DNA from: Thermoplasmata archaeon
GTDB lineage: Archaea > Thermoplasmatota > Thermoplasmata > Lutacidiplasmatales > UBA184
Direction of reading: 5' to 3'
Length of the DNA: 28,731 nt
Assembly (NCBI GenBank): GCA_030040865.1
Contig: JASHSX010000074.1
Coordinates: 1 to 28,731 of the forward strand
The notes below the pieces were generated by a model. The model ran no database searches. It worked only from the letters and a program-made list of their open reading frames with translations, and was not told the origin of the DNA. Positions within the stretch are counted from its first letter, which is position 1, and the number at the start of each line of letters is the position of its first letter. This document shows, in pieces, positions 6,756 to 16,187 of this stretch. The position numbers and the translations under genes are program-made.

Positions 6756-7999
6756 CGCGCTGGGGGTTCGGCCGGGGGCTTCGCCATAGCCGACTTCAAT
6801 CGATCCTCGCGGTCGCGGCGATCGCCGCGGCGGTCGCGCTCCCCGTGGTGCTCGTCGGGGTCGGAGGCGGGGTCTCGGCGCACGAGCTCGATCAGATCCA
6901 GACGGCCGGCTACCAGATCGTCGTGAGCGCGTCGGGTACCCACGGCATCTCGAACGCCCACTCGGTCGCGCGCGCGATCGAGGGCGTCGGGCAGGTGACG
7001 GCGGCTTCTCCCATCCTCTCCGTCGCGATCGACGCCTTCGTCGGGAGCGGGGGCGCGCAGCCCGTCCTCGCGGAAGGAGTGATCCCCGACGAGTTCTCGC
7101 CGACGCTCGGGCCGACCGAATCGGGCCTGTTCCCCGATCCGTTGCCGCTCGGCGACCCCACCGACTCGGTCCACTACGCGAACGGGAGCTACTCGGGTCC
7201 CGCGAGCCTCGACGTCCTGGTCTCCACCCCCTATGTCGCCGAGTTCGGCGTCACCGTCGGAGACCACCTGCTGCTCGGCCCGGACGCGAACCGGTCGCAG
7301 GCCGTCTCCTACAACGTCACCGGGACGTTCGGGGTCCCGCTCAACCTCCTCGGTCCGACCGGCGCGTTCGCCATCCTCCTTCCGCTCTCGGACCTCCAGG
7401 TCCTGAGCGGCTACGCGACCGGGCCGAACGCCTCGGTGCCGGACGCGGCCGACACCGTCGAAGTCGCGGTCGCCTCCTCGATCGCGGCGAACCCCGGGGC
7501 GATCGACCGCGTCGAGTCCCAGGTCCAGGCGCTGTACCCGTACTACGGGGTGAGCGCGCTCTCGCAGGAGGCGCAGCAGCTCGAGGCGGCGAGCTCCGTG
7601 CTGACCGGCTTCTACCTCGCCCTGTCGTCCGTCGGGATCACCGTCGGCCTCCTGTTCCTCGCGCTCGTCCTCCTCCGCCGGGTCGAGGCCGACCGGCGCT
7701 CGATCGGGATCCGCCGCGCCCTCGGGCTGCCCGGATCGTCGATCGCCGGCGGGATCCTGCGCGACGGCTTCCTCCTCGCGGGCGCCGGGGCCCTGGTCGG
7801 CGTGGCGGCCGGCATCGTGCTCGTGGACGCCCTCGCCTCCTGGAGCAGCGGGGCGGTCCAGGAGGCGGCGCAGCTGGCGGTCTTCTCGCCCACGTTCCTT
7901 GCCGCCCTCTGCGCCGGCGTGCTCCTGCTCTCCCTACTGGCGAGCGGCGTCGCGACCCGCGCCGCGCTGCGGATCGAGATCACGGAGGCGCTGCGGTGA
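6752..7999 (+). CDS. FtsX/MacB-type ABC transporter permease, second copy
   Basis: A 415-residue paralogue of the preceding gene, with the same order: N-terminal membrane helix (18-40), outer domain (45-280), and three C-terminal helices (about 285-308, 333-360 and 378-402). DRRSIGIRRALGLPGSSI is the coupling helix. Both proteins share the stretch HYANGSYSGPA at the same relative place in the outer domain, followed by a short beta-rich segment ending near a Gly-Asp/Gly-Gln turn. They therefore probably arose by tandem duplication and form a heterodimer. The GTG start overlaps the first permease by 4 nt, and its end overlaps the ATPase gene by 4 nt, so the three are translationally coupled. 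Confidence 0.87.
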   Translation: MTRWGFGRGLRHSRLQSILAVAAIAAAVALPVVLVGVGGGVSAHELDQIQTAGYQIVVSASGTHGISNAHSVARAIEGVGQVTAASPILSVAIDAFVGSGGAQPVLAEGVIPDEFSPTLGPTESGLFPDPLPLGDPTDSVHYANGSYSGPASLDVLVSTPYVAEFGVTVGDHLLLGPDANRSQAVSYNVTGTFGVPLNLLGPTGAFAILLPLSDLQVLSGYATGPNASVPDAADTVEVAVASSIAANPGAIDRVESQVQALYPYYGVSALSQEAQQLEAASSVLTGFYLALSSVGITVGLLFLALVLLRRVEADRRSIGIRRALGLPGSSIAGGILRDGFLLAGAGALVGVAAGIVLVDALASWSSGAVQEAAQLAVFSPTFLAALCAGVLLLSLLASGVATRAALRIEITEALR

Positions 8000-8700
8000 C
8001 CGCCTCCTCCGTGCCGTCGATCGTGCTGCGCGGCGTCACGCGGACCTACGGCGCCGGCAGCCCCGACGAGGTACGGGCCCTGCGGGGGGTCGACCTCGCG
8101 ATACCGCCCGGAGAGACCCTGTCGATCGAGGGACCGAGCGGCTGCGGAAAGACGAGTCTCCTCAACCTCCTGGGCCTCCTCGATCGCCCGACCGCCGGGG
8201 ACGTGCTCTGGGACGATGCGCCCGTCGGCTCGAAGGGCGAGCGCGAGCGCGCGCGGCTGCGTCTCGAGAGAGTCGGGTTCATCTTTCAGCGGTTCTACCT
8301 GCTTCCGACTTTGACGACCCGGGAGAACGTGGAGTTGCCGATGCGCGCCGCGGGCGTGCCCCGCGACGAACGGCTAAAGCGATCGCGGGAGCTGGTGGCC
8401 GAGGTAGGCCTCGCCGGGCGGGAGCGCGCCTTCCCCCACCAGCTCTCCGGCGGCGAGGAGCAGCGGGTCGCCGTGGCCCGCGCGCTCGCGAACGAGCCCG
8501 GCCTCCTGCTCGCGGACGAGCCGACCGGGGAGCTCGACTCGACGAACACCGACGCGATCCTGGAGCTCCTCCGCTCCGTGCAGCAGCGGCGCTCTGCGAC
8601 GCTCGTGCTCGTCACGCACAACCCCGTCGTCGCCCGGCGCGCCCGGCGCCATGTGACGATGCACGACGGGACGATCGAACGCGACGTGCGCGAGGCGTAG
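7996..8700 (+). CDS. ABC transporter ATPase, MacB/LolD type
   Basis: This 234-residue ATPase powers the two permeases encoded directly upstream. Walker A is GPSGCGKT (46-53), the Q-loop glutamine is in FIFQRF (Gln98), the signature is LSGGE (150-154) and Walker B is LLLADEPT (170-177) with the catalytic Glu175. The His switch is in LVTHNP. FIFQRFYLLPTLTTRENVELP is the usual sequence of the MacB/LolD/FtsE branch. The signature is followed by EEQRVAVARAL rather than the more common QQQRVAIARAL, a mild variation. The GTG start overlaps the upstream permease stop by 4 nt, and abce1 begins 2 nt after the stop. Confidence 0.93.
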   Translation: MTASSVPSIVLRGVTRTYGAGSPDEVRALRGVDLAIPPGETLSIEGPSGCGKTSLLNLLGLLDRPTAGDVLWDDAPVGSKGERERARLRLERVGFIFQRFYLLPTLTTRENVELPMRAAGVPRDERLKRSRELVAEVGLAGRERAFPHQLSGGEEQRVAVARALANEPGLLLADEPTGELDSTNTDAILELLRSVQQRRSATLVLVTHNPVVARRARRHVTMHDGTIERDVREA

Positions 8701-8702
8701 CC

Positions 8703-10481
8703 GTGGCGCGCATCGCGATCCTCCTCGACGACCGGTGCCACCCCAAGGAGTGCCAGTGGGAATGCCAGGCCTACTGCCCTCCCGTCCGGATGGGTCAGGA
8801 GTGCATCGTCGAGGGCCCGCTCGGCAAACCGATCATCTCCGAGACGCTCTGCATCGGCTGCGGCATCTGCGTCCACAAGTGCCCGTTCGACGCGATCAAG
8901 ATCCTCAACACGCCCGAAGCGAGCCCGGACGAGATCGTCCACCGGTACGGCTACAACGGCTTCCGCCTCTACCGCCTCCCGATCCCACCGACCCGGGGGA
9001 TCACGGGACTCCTCGGTCCGAACGGGACGGGGAAGAGCTCGGCGCTCCGCATGCTCGCGGGCCTCGAGGTCCCGAACCTGGGCTCCTTCGAGACACCCGG
9101 CAGGTGGCAGAAGGTGCTCGAACACTACCGGGGCACCGCGCTCAAGGCCCACTTCGAGCGCGTCGCGAACGGCACACTGCGCACCGCGTTCAAGCCCCAG
9201 TACGTCGATCGGCTCGCGGAGGAGCCCACGACCGTGGGCGCGTACGTGGCCGCCGGGGGCGGGGATTCCGGCCGGGCGCTCCGCGACCTCGATCTCGAAG
9301 CGGTCGTGGACCAGCCCCTGCGGGAGCTCTCGGGCGGTCAGCTCCAGTTGGTCGCGATCGCGCGGACGCTCGCGACCGATGCCGACCTCTACCTGGTCGA
9401 TGAACCGTCGAGCTACCTCGACATCGTGCACCGCCTCGCGGTCGCGCGCGTCCTCCGGAAGCTCGGGTCGGAGCGCAGCGTCCTGGTCGTCGAGCACGAT
9501 CTCGCCCTGCTCGACTACCTCGCCGATCAGGCCCACCTGCTCTACGGTGAGTCGGCCGCGTTCGGGGTGATCAGCCACCCGATCCCGATGCGCTCCGCGA
9601 TCAACACCTACCTCACCGGGTACCTCAAGGACGAGAACGTCCGCTTCCGGACCGAGCCGGTCCGGTTCGTGGCCCACCCGCCCAAGGCCGCGGCCCGGTC
9701 GAACGTGCTCGTCGAATTCCCGGCGCTCGAGAAGGAGTACCCCCGCTTCCACCTCTCGGTCGGCGCCGGGACGATCGCGAAGGGGGAGACGGTCGGGATC
9801 GTCGGGCCGAACGCGACCGGCAAGACGACGTTCGTGAAGATGCTCGCCGGCGTCGAGACGCCGACCGTCGGGACCGTCGCCCCCGGCGTGACGGTGAGCT
9901 ACAAGCCCCAGTATCTCAAGGCGACGCAGCCCGCGAGCCTGCGGGAGCGCTCGGCCGCCCTGGTAGGCGACCCGTCGTTCGACGCCAAGCTGTTCGAGCG
10001 CGAGCTCGTCCCGGGGCTGCACCTCGACGAGGTGATGGACGTCGCCCTCACCGACCTCTCCGGTGGGGAGCTGCAGCGGGCGGCCGTCGCGCTCGCCCTC
10101 GCGCGTCCGGCGACGCTCTACCTGCTCGACGAACCGTCCGCCTACTTGGACGCCGACGAGCGGATGGCGATGGCCCGGCTGCTACGGCGGCAGGTCGAGC
10201 GACAGGCCGTGAGCGCCCTCGTCGTCGACCACGACGTCTACTTCCTGGACCTCGCGTCGGACGCCCTGATGGTGTTCCGTCCGGAGACCCCGGAGTTCGC
10301 CCGCGGGTCGGGCGCCGGGCCGTTCCCGATGCGGGAGGGGATGAACCGACTCCTGTCGACCGTCGACATCACGTTCCGCCGGGACGCGGAGACGCTGCGG
10401 CCTCGGATCAACCGTGAGGGATCGGTGCTCGACCGGGAACAACGGGCGAAGGGCGAATACTATTACGAGGCCACCGGTTGA
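8703..10481 (+). CDS. abce1: Ribosome recycling ATPase ABCE1/Rli
   Basis: ABCE1 splits the ribosome after termination and is found only in archaea and eukaryotes. The 592-residue protein has the full family layout. Two N-terminal [4Fe-4S] clusters are formed by Cys12, 17, 21, 25, and Cys50, 53, 56, 60 (ETLCIGCGICVHKCPF is characteristic), with the family's extra Cys34. Nucleotide site one has Walker A GPNGTGKS (105-112), signature LSGGQ (209-213) and Walker B VDEPSSYLD. Site two has GPNATGKT (368-375), LSGGE (452-456) and LDEPSAYLD. Helix-loop-helix and hinge regions are intact. The GTG at 8703 is chosen because the N-terminal MARIAILLDDRC fits the family. The frame continues upstream only as antisense-like or out-of-frame sequence inside the ABC genes. 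It depends on Fe-S supply, such as that from the SUF genes downstream. Confidence 0.97.
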   Translation: MARIAILLDDRCHPKECQWECQAYCPPVRMGQECIVEGPLGKPIISETLCIGCGICVHKCPFDAIKILNTPEASPDEIVHRYGYNGFRLYRLPIPPTRGITGLLGPNGTGKSSALRMLAGLEVPNLGSFETPGRWQKVLEHYRGTALKAHFERVANGTLRTAFKPQYVDRLAEEPTTVGAYVAAGGGDSGRALRDLDLEAVVDQPLRELSGGQLQLVAIARTLATDADLYLVDEPSSYLDIVHRLAVARVLRKLGSERSVLVVEHDLALLDYLADQAHLLYGESAAFGVISHPIPMRSAINTYLTGYLKDENVRFRTEPVRFVAHPPKAAARSNVLVEFPALEKEYPRFHLSVGAGTIAKGETVGIVGPNATGKTTFVKMLAGVETPTVGTVAPGVTVSYKPQYLKATQPASLRERSAALVGDPSFDAKLFERELVPGLHLDEVMDVALTDLSGGELQRAAVALALARPATLYLLDEPSAYLDADERMAMARLLRRQVERQAVSALVVDHDVYFLDLASDALMVFRPETPEFARGSGAGPFPMREGMNRLLSTVDITFRRDAETLRPRINREGSVLDREQRAKGEYYYEATG

Positions 10482-10636
10482 CCAGTATCGATCGGCCTTG
10501 GCCGACGGCCCGGCGTTCGCCGCGCGTCGTGCGGTCGCGCGATCCGCCCCCGGCACCGGGGTGCTTCCAGCGGCCCGGGGGGTCCCGATAGTCTCCGGGG
10601 GGATGCTCTCTGCGGCCGGTGCTGAGGGAAGTTCGG

Positions 10637-13600
10637 TCAGTTGGGCGGGTCATCTTCGACCGATTCGTCGTTCGTCGGCGCCGGAGGGTTGCCCTGTCGG
10701 GAATCGGTGCCAGCGGGGCGTTGAGCGGGACTGGTCGGGTCCCGGGTCTTTCGGCGACGCAGGAGCAGGACCGCTCCAACGACCCCGATCACCACGAGCA
10801 CGGCCGCGATCGCTCCGATCCCGGCGTCCCCGATCCCCGACGACCCGGAACCGGGCGCGGACGATGTGGGCATGGAAACGTCGATCGTTACGGACCTTTC
10901 GGAAGATCCGCCGACCGTATCGTTCACCCACACGGTGACCGTGAAGTTGCCCGGTGACGCGTAGGAATGGGTCACCGTGGCCCCGGTTCCCGTGGTGCCG
11001 TCTCCGAACGACCAGTCGTACGACAGAGGGCCGGTCCCGCCGCTCCCGACGGCCGTGAAGGTAACGCTCGACCCGACGGTGGTGGACGTCACGTTCGGGG
11101 CCATGCTGGCGGTGACGGCCGCGGCGACCGTCACTCGCTCGGGGGAGGATGTCGCGGACTCGCCGTTGGAGTCCTTCACCGAGACCGTGACGTAGTACGT
11201 GTCCGGTGCCGTGGCGGTGCAGGTCACGGTCGGCCCGGTCGATTCGCAGCCGGTGGGCAATCCGCTCCAGTCGTAGGCGAACCCGCCCGAACCGTTCGCG
11301 GTCTCCGCGGTCAACGTCAGCGATTGGCCGAGGTCGAGCGAGGCCGGACTCGCGAGCACCGCAACCGTCGGGTCCGAGTAGACGCGGAATTCGAGCGAGG
11401 TCGAGGTCACGTTGAAACCGTTCGCATCGGTGACGGTGACCGAGATCGCGTAGTCGCCCGGGGTGGTCGGAGCGCAGGAGACCTGATCCGAGATGCTGCT
11501 CGCGCATCCTTGCGGCAGACCGCTCCAATTGAACCGGTACGCTCCTCCGGAGCCTTGGCTCGCGGTCGTGCCGAACCCCACGGTCTGGCCCACGTCCGCG
11601 GTAGAGCGACTGGCCACCGGGGGGGAGACAGTCGGGTCGGAATCGACCTCGTAGCGGAGGAGAGGGCTCGGGGCCGAGACATACCCGTTCGAGTCGGTCA
11701 CGGAAACGGCAATCGTGAAGTTTCCGGCGGGTAGGTCGCCGGCGGAGCAGGTCACCGAAGGTCCGCTCCCCGCGCACGACCCTGGAAGGCCGGTCCAGAC
11801 GTAGTTCACGTACGTACCGGTGCCACCGCTCGGAGCGGCTGTGAAGGTCACGGACTGGCCGGCGTCCACGTGCCCGGAGGCGGGCGATGCCCCGGGGGAT
11901 GAAACCACCGTCGGGTCCGATAGAACGGCGAGAGCGAACGGCGCGCTGGTCGCCGACGCTCCGCTCGCGTCCGTGACAATGACGGTGACGTTGAAGTGGC
12001 CGGATTCCACGGGGGAGCAGCTGAACGACAGAGCGGTCCCGGTACAGCCCAACGGGAGGTCGACCCAGTGGTACTGGTACGGCGGGAGGCCGAATTGCGC
12101 CGGTCCGACCGACAACGTCACGCTCTGGCCCACGTCGAGGTTCGAGCGGTTGGCGCTGATCGTCCCCGGTTCCGGGTCCGGTACGACGGTCAGCGCGGCA
12201 GTGGCGCTGTTGCCCGCCCCGTCCGTCACGGTCACCGTATAGGTTCCCGCGGAAACCGTCGCCGGCAGGACGAAATCGGCGACGAAGGAGCCCGCCGCAT
12301 CGGTCGAGAGCGAACCCTCGTGGCACCGACCGGACGAAGCGTTGAGGCACGAGAGCGGAACCGAGCCAACCTCGACGCTCGCGATCGCCTCGTCCGCTGC
12401 AAATCCGTCGCCCTCCACGATCAGCGTGGTGTTCGCGTCGACGGTCGAGTTCGAGACCTGGACCGCGCTCGACACGTCGAACGTCGTCGCCGCGCTCGTC
12501 GTCGGGGTCATCACGCTCACATTGCTGTCGAACTGCGGGTAACAGGTGGGCCCGCAGCTGTACCCGTAGTTCGCGACATAAACCGCGTTGCTCGCGGGAT
12601 CGTAGGCGAGGCCGAGGGCCCCGACGCTCGCGCTCGAGACGTCGACCTCGGAGTCGGTCGAATCCGAGATGAGGGATACGCCCGCATACACGGTACCGGT
12701 GAGGATGACCCCTCCCGCGGCCGGGTCGTAGGCGAGGCCCATCCCGAAGCTGTTCGGGGCGGGCACGGGAATCGATGCCACGATGCTGTCGTTGCTGCAA
12801 TCAATGACGTCCACGTAGCCGGAGTACCCGGCGGAACCGGTGCCCTCGATGCCCACGAAGAGCTGCCCCGTGGCAGGATCGTACGCATCGCCGTAGGCCG
12901 TCCCACTAAGGAAGATCGACTTTCCCACGGTGTTGTTGCTGTCCCAGACCACGCTGACGGCGCCGCCCGTTCCGCCGGTGTCAAACCCGCTCGTGATGAA
13001 GATCTCGCCCGTGGCCGGATCGTAGGCGGCGCCGAGCGGGAAGACACCGGGCGAGTTCGTCTCGACGGTGGTGACGACCGCGTCCGTCGAGGCATTGAGC
13101 AGGGTCACACTTCCGTCATTGTTCGCGACGAAGACCTCGTTCGTGCCGGGATCGTACACCACCGCCTCGGGCGACGCCGACAACGTCACCGTGGTCGTTA
13201 CCGTGTCCTCGGTCGCACTCAAGATGCTCACATTGTCCGAGCCCGCGTTGGCGACGAATACCTGGCCCGACGGCCCGGCGTAGGCGATCCCCGCCGGCGA
13301 GTTACCCACGGGAATCGTCGCGATCGTCTCTTTCTCGGAAGTCGACACGACGCTCACGGTGTTTGAATCCGAGTTGGTGACGAACAGTTTGCCGTCTGAA
13401 GGGTCGAGAGCGACCCCGATGGGCGCGAGTCCGACTCCGATTCCCCCGTCGTGACTCCACGACTGCCAGAGCCCCTGGGTGGCCACGAGAGCGTCGGCCC
13501 CCTGCGGAGCGCTCGGAACCGAAAGCGTACAAGCCCCGCCGGCCGACCCCACGAGCTCTCCGAGGCCGTCTACGAGGCAGCTCGACGGGACAAGAAATCC

Positions 13601-15604
13601 TCCCAGCGAGAAGTTCACGCCGAGGCCGGGGTCGAGTCCCGATCCCGATACCGTGACGGCGTTGCCGTACGCGCCGGACGTGGGGGCGGTCGACAGCGAG
13701 GTGACGTTGAAGAGGTCGCTCCACGAGATCGTTCCATCGCTCACGTCGACCGCGTACGGGCCCGGGGAGAGACTGGGCACCGCGAACGTACACGCCGTCC
13801 CCGAGGCCCCCGGAAAGTTACCGGTGGCGTCGGCGGAACAGGTCAGGGGGACCGAAGCGCCATCCAACGTGGCGGTCACGGAGGACCCGGCCGGGAAACC
13901 GGTCCCGGCCACGAGCACCTCAGTACCCACTCCGCCGCTGTTCGGGAGGATCGAGGCGGAGCTGTTCACGATGAGGGTCGTATTCGCGACGTTCCCCGCG
14001 CCGTCGGTCGCCGAGAGATTGTACGTCCCCGCTGGCAACGCCGGGATGGAGAAATCGCACGACGTGGTATATCCGGGAGGCTCCCCGAAACTTCCCGTCG
14101 AGTTCGTGGCGCAGCCGGTCGACGGTGTCGGGGGCACGACGTCGCTGACACGGAAAGAAATGGGACTGTTCGCCGCGAAGCCGTTCCCCTCCAGACCGAT
14201 CTCGTCCCCCTCGACACCGCCCTGGGTGAGACCGAACGGCGGCGACTGGGAGGCCATGGATACCAGCGACGGGACGACGGTAAACGAGGTCCATCCGAAG
14301 CTCAGCCCGTCCAGGGCGAGGACCTCTCCCGCGTCCCGCTCGGCGATATCGGCGTCACCGGTGCCGTTGTCGTAGACGATGCCGAATCCCCCGCCCTGGG
14401 GGACGTCGACGGCGCCCACCAACTGGCCGGACGAGATCGAAACGACGTCCAGCTCGGGTCCCAAGCCTACGACCAGCACCTCCTCGGTCGACGGCACCAC
14501 GGCGAGCCCGACCGGGAGATTGCCGACCGAGATCGTCGCCACGGCCGTGTCCGTCGAACCATTGAGGATGCTCAGGCTGTCCGAGAAGACGTTCGCGACG
14601 AACACGTCCCCGTCGACCGGGTCGTAAGCCATCCCCCACGGGAACGTGCCGACGCTCACGTTGCCGATAACCGAGGAGTCGGCCCCGTCAATGGCGGTAA
14701 CGTTTCCCGTGAGCTCGTCGGTCACGAACATCTGCTGAGCATAGGGATCGTAGACGGCCGAACGCTGCGGCGAGCCGATCGAGAGGTTCGCGAGTAGTCC
14801 CCACGTTCCGTGGGCTTCGGAGAGGAGGCTCACATTGTCCGAGCCGAGATTCGTCACATAGATTTGGCCCGTCGTCGGGTCGAAGGTCGCGGAGGACGTG
14901 GTGCCCCCCACGCTCACATTCGCCACCAGCGTCGCCGTGGCTGCATCGATGACGGAGACATTGGCGGAGCCGGACGCCACGAATACCTGCCGGGTTACCG
15001 GATCGTAGGCGCCTCCCTCGGGACTGATCTCGTTCGGGTTGCCCACCGAAATGTTGGTCACGAACTCGCCCGTGGTGTCGTTGATGACGCTCACATTGCC
15101 GTCCGAGTAGTTCGGCACGAAGAGTTCCCCCAGGTCGCGGTCGTACACGACGGAATACGGAGCGTTGTCATCGACCGCGTCCCAAACGGTCCGGGACGTG
15201 GCGATCGATACATTGGTGGGACCGGAAACCGAGTAGGGGACGGCGAACGAGCAATTGTCCGCTCCCGAAGTGGGGAACTGTCCGAGGGCCCCGGTTACGC
15301 AGTCGGTGAGGATCGGGACACCGTCGACCAGCCCGCCGAACATCAAGGAGACATTGGCATCCGCACCGAAGCCGGAACCGGAGACGGATATGTTGGCTCC
15401 AACGGGGCCGGTGTCCGGAGAGACCGCCGCCGGGGGCGAGACCATGGGTCGGAACTCAACACCGGAAGGCCCGGCGGTCGGGTAGAGTTCGGCGGCACCC
15501 GGGTCGGAGTGGAGCAAAGAGAGAGGGATCGCCGACGCCAGCACGAGGAACGCGATCCCGATGACCAAGGCCCGGACGGTCCCTCGGAAACGACTCGGCG
15601 TCAC
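10637..15604 (-). CDS. Giant secreted, membrane-anchored YVTN beta-propeller/PKD protein
   Basis: A 1655-residue surface protein. A basic n-region and hydrophobic segment (about 10-31) form a signal peptide. Then come a TIG/IPT-like domain (about 60-140), a YVTN/NHL-like beta-propeller (about 141-434), three more TIG/IPT-like domains (about 445-710), a second propeller (about 715-1020), another TIG/IPT-like domain (1045-1140), and five Ig/PKD-like domains (1141-1570). The last of these has the PKD motif WSFGDGTTGTG. A membrane helix (about 1593-1616), an Arg-rich stop and a short charged tail complete it. N-x-S/T sequons are very frequent. Most TIG-like domains and the first four Ig-like domains carry one cysteine pair each. 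The likely role is adhesion or cell-envelope structure. The GTG at 15604 gives a good signal peptide; a GTG at 15703 is also in frame and would add 33 residues. Confidence 0.85.
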   Translation of the reverse strand: MTPSRFRGTVRALVIGIAFLVLASAIPLSLLHSDPGAAELYPTAGPSGVEFRPMVSPPAAVSPDTGPVGANISVSGSGFGADANVSLMFGGLVDGVPILTDCVTGALGQFPTSGADNCSFAVPYSVSGPTNVSIATSRTVWDAVDDNAPYSVVYDRDLGELFVPNYSDGNVSVINDTTGEFVTNISVGNPNEISPEGGAYDPVTRQVFVASGSANVSVIDAATATLVANVSVGGTTSSATFDPTTGQIYVTNLGSDNVSLLSEAHGTWGLLANLSIGSPQRSAVYDPYAQQMFVTDELTGNVTAIDGADSSVIGNVSVGTFPWGMAYDPVDGDVFVANVFSDSLSILNGSTDTAVATISVGNLPVGLAVVPSTEEVLVVGLGPELDVVSISSGQLVGAVDVPQGGGFGIVYDNGTGDADIAERDAGEVLALDGLSFGWTSFTVVPSLVSMASQSPPFGLTQGGVEGDEIGLEGNGFAANSPISFRVSDVVPPTPSTGCATNSTGSFGEPPGYTTSCDFSIPALPAGTYNLSATDGAGNVANTTLIVNSSASILPNSGGVGTEVLVAGTGFPAGSSVTATLDGASVPLTCSADATGNFPGASGTACTFAVPSLSPGPYAVDVSDGTISWSDLFNVTSLSTAPTSGAYGNAVTVSGSGLDPGLGVNFSLGGFLVPSSCLVDGLGELVGSAGGACTLSVPSAPQGADALVATQGLWQSWSHDGGIGVGLAPIGVALDPSDGKLFVTNSDSNTVSVVSTSEKETIATIPVGNSPAGIAYAGPSGQVFVANAGSDNVSILSATEDTVTTTVTLSASPEAVVYDPGTNEVFVANNDGSVTLLNASTDAVVTTVETNSPGVFPLGAAYDPATGEIFITSGFDTGGTGGAVSVVWDSNNTVGKSIFLSGTAYGDAYDPATGQLFVGIEGTGSAGYSGYVDVIDCSNDSIVASIPVPAPNSFGMGLAYDPAAGGVILTGTVYAGVSLISDSTDSEVDVSSASVGALGLAYDPASNAVYVANYGYSCGPTCYPQFDSNVSVMTPTTSAATTFDVSSAVQVSNSTVDANTTLIVEGDGFAADEAIASVEVGSVPLSCLNASSGRCHEGSLSTDAAGSFVADFVLPATVSAGTYTVTVTDGAGNSATAALTVVPDPEPGTISANRSNLDVGQSVTLSVGPAQFGLPPYQYHWVDLPLGCTGTALSFSCSPVESGHFNVTVIVTDASGASATSAPFALAVLSDPTVVSSPGASPASGHVDAGQSVTFTAAPSGGTGTYVNYVWTGLPGSCAGSGPSVTCSAGDLPAGNFTIAVSVTDSNGYVSAPSPLLRYEVDSDPTVSPPVASRSTADVGQTVGFGTTASQGSGGAYRFNWSGLPQGCASSISDQVSCAPTTPGDYAISVTVTDANGFNVTSTSLEFRVYSDPTVAVLASPASLDLGQSLTLTAETANGSGGFAYDWSGLPTGCESTGPTVTCTATAPDTYYVTVSVKDSNGESATSSPERVTVAAAVTASMAPNVTSTTVGSSVTFTAVGSGGTGPLSYDWSFGDGTTGTGATVTHSYASPGNFTVTVWVNDTVGGSSERSVTIDVSMPTSSAPGSGSSGIGDAGIGAIAAVLVVIGVVGAVLLLRRRKTRDPTSPAQRPAGTDSRQGNPPAPTNDESVEDDPPN

Positions 15605-16187
15605 AATCCGCTGTCCGCCGTGCCGTCGAGGGGCACCGACTCCGCTGCCGAGAGCGAGGGACGACCGGTCCCGGCCTCGATGCGGCCCGAGCGGGACCGG
15701 CACGTCGCGGTGCGTGTGTTCCGCCGTGGAGTCCTTCGAGTTCGGTCGCTCGTCCGTACCGAGGCGCCGTCAAGATGGACGGATCGAGCGAGGGACCGGA
15801 TCGGCCCCGCGCCCGGCTCGAGACGGGGGCGGGCTTTCACCGCTCGGTGCCCGCCGAGTCCCCCGGGGATAAGGTCGTGAGCCCTGCACCCCAACGCACC
15901 CGACCGGATGGTCGGGCTCCGCCTCAGGGCCACCGAGTCTCGCCGGGAACGTCTCGAGACATGCCACCGCATGCGGGGTCGAGCGTGGAGAAAGGAACAG
16001 CTCTGTTAAACACATCGAAATCGGGACAGTCTCACGAGTCGGTTGGGACTGTCGAGTGCGATACCGGCACGGCCGGAGAAGCTTCCGATCCGAGCAGAAC
16101 GACGATGCGGCTCCGGTCGATCCCTCCGGGGCCGGATCCTCGACGGCGCGAGTCGTGTGGGGCAGACAACCCGCGCGAAGCAAGGGT
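15605..16187. other. 583-bp stretch without a supported gene
   Basis: This region precedes the giant surface-protein gene. The reading frames here have proline, arginine and serine-rich translations with no family motif, and I reject them as genes. Two minus-strand AT patches could be promoters of the surface-protein gene: GTGTTTAAC at 16005-16013 and CCTTATCCC at 15865-15873. They would give leaders of roughly 380 or 240 nt, unusually long for a genome where most starts seem leaderless. The part around 15995-16060 is clearly lower in GC than its surroundings. No tRNA-like or clear hairpin structure was found. Confidence 0.4.

Noticed and set aside
7899..8702. Upstream extension of the abce1 frame
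   Set aside because: It lies out of frame over the second permease and the ATPase gene. ABCE1 proteins begin near the first cysteine cluster, matching GTG 8703.
10637..15604. Possible DNA-level tandem repeats or CRISPR-like array
   Set aside because: The periodicity is at protein level (propeller blades and Ig-like domains). There are no identical short repeats with regular spacers.
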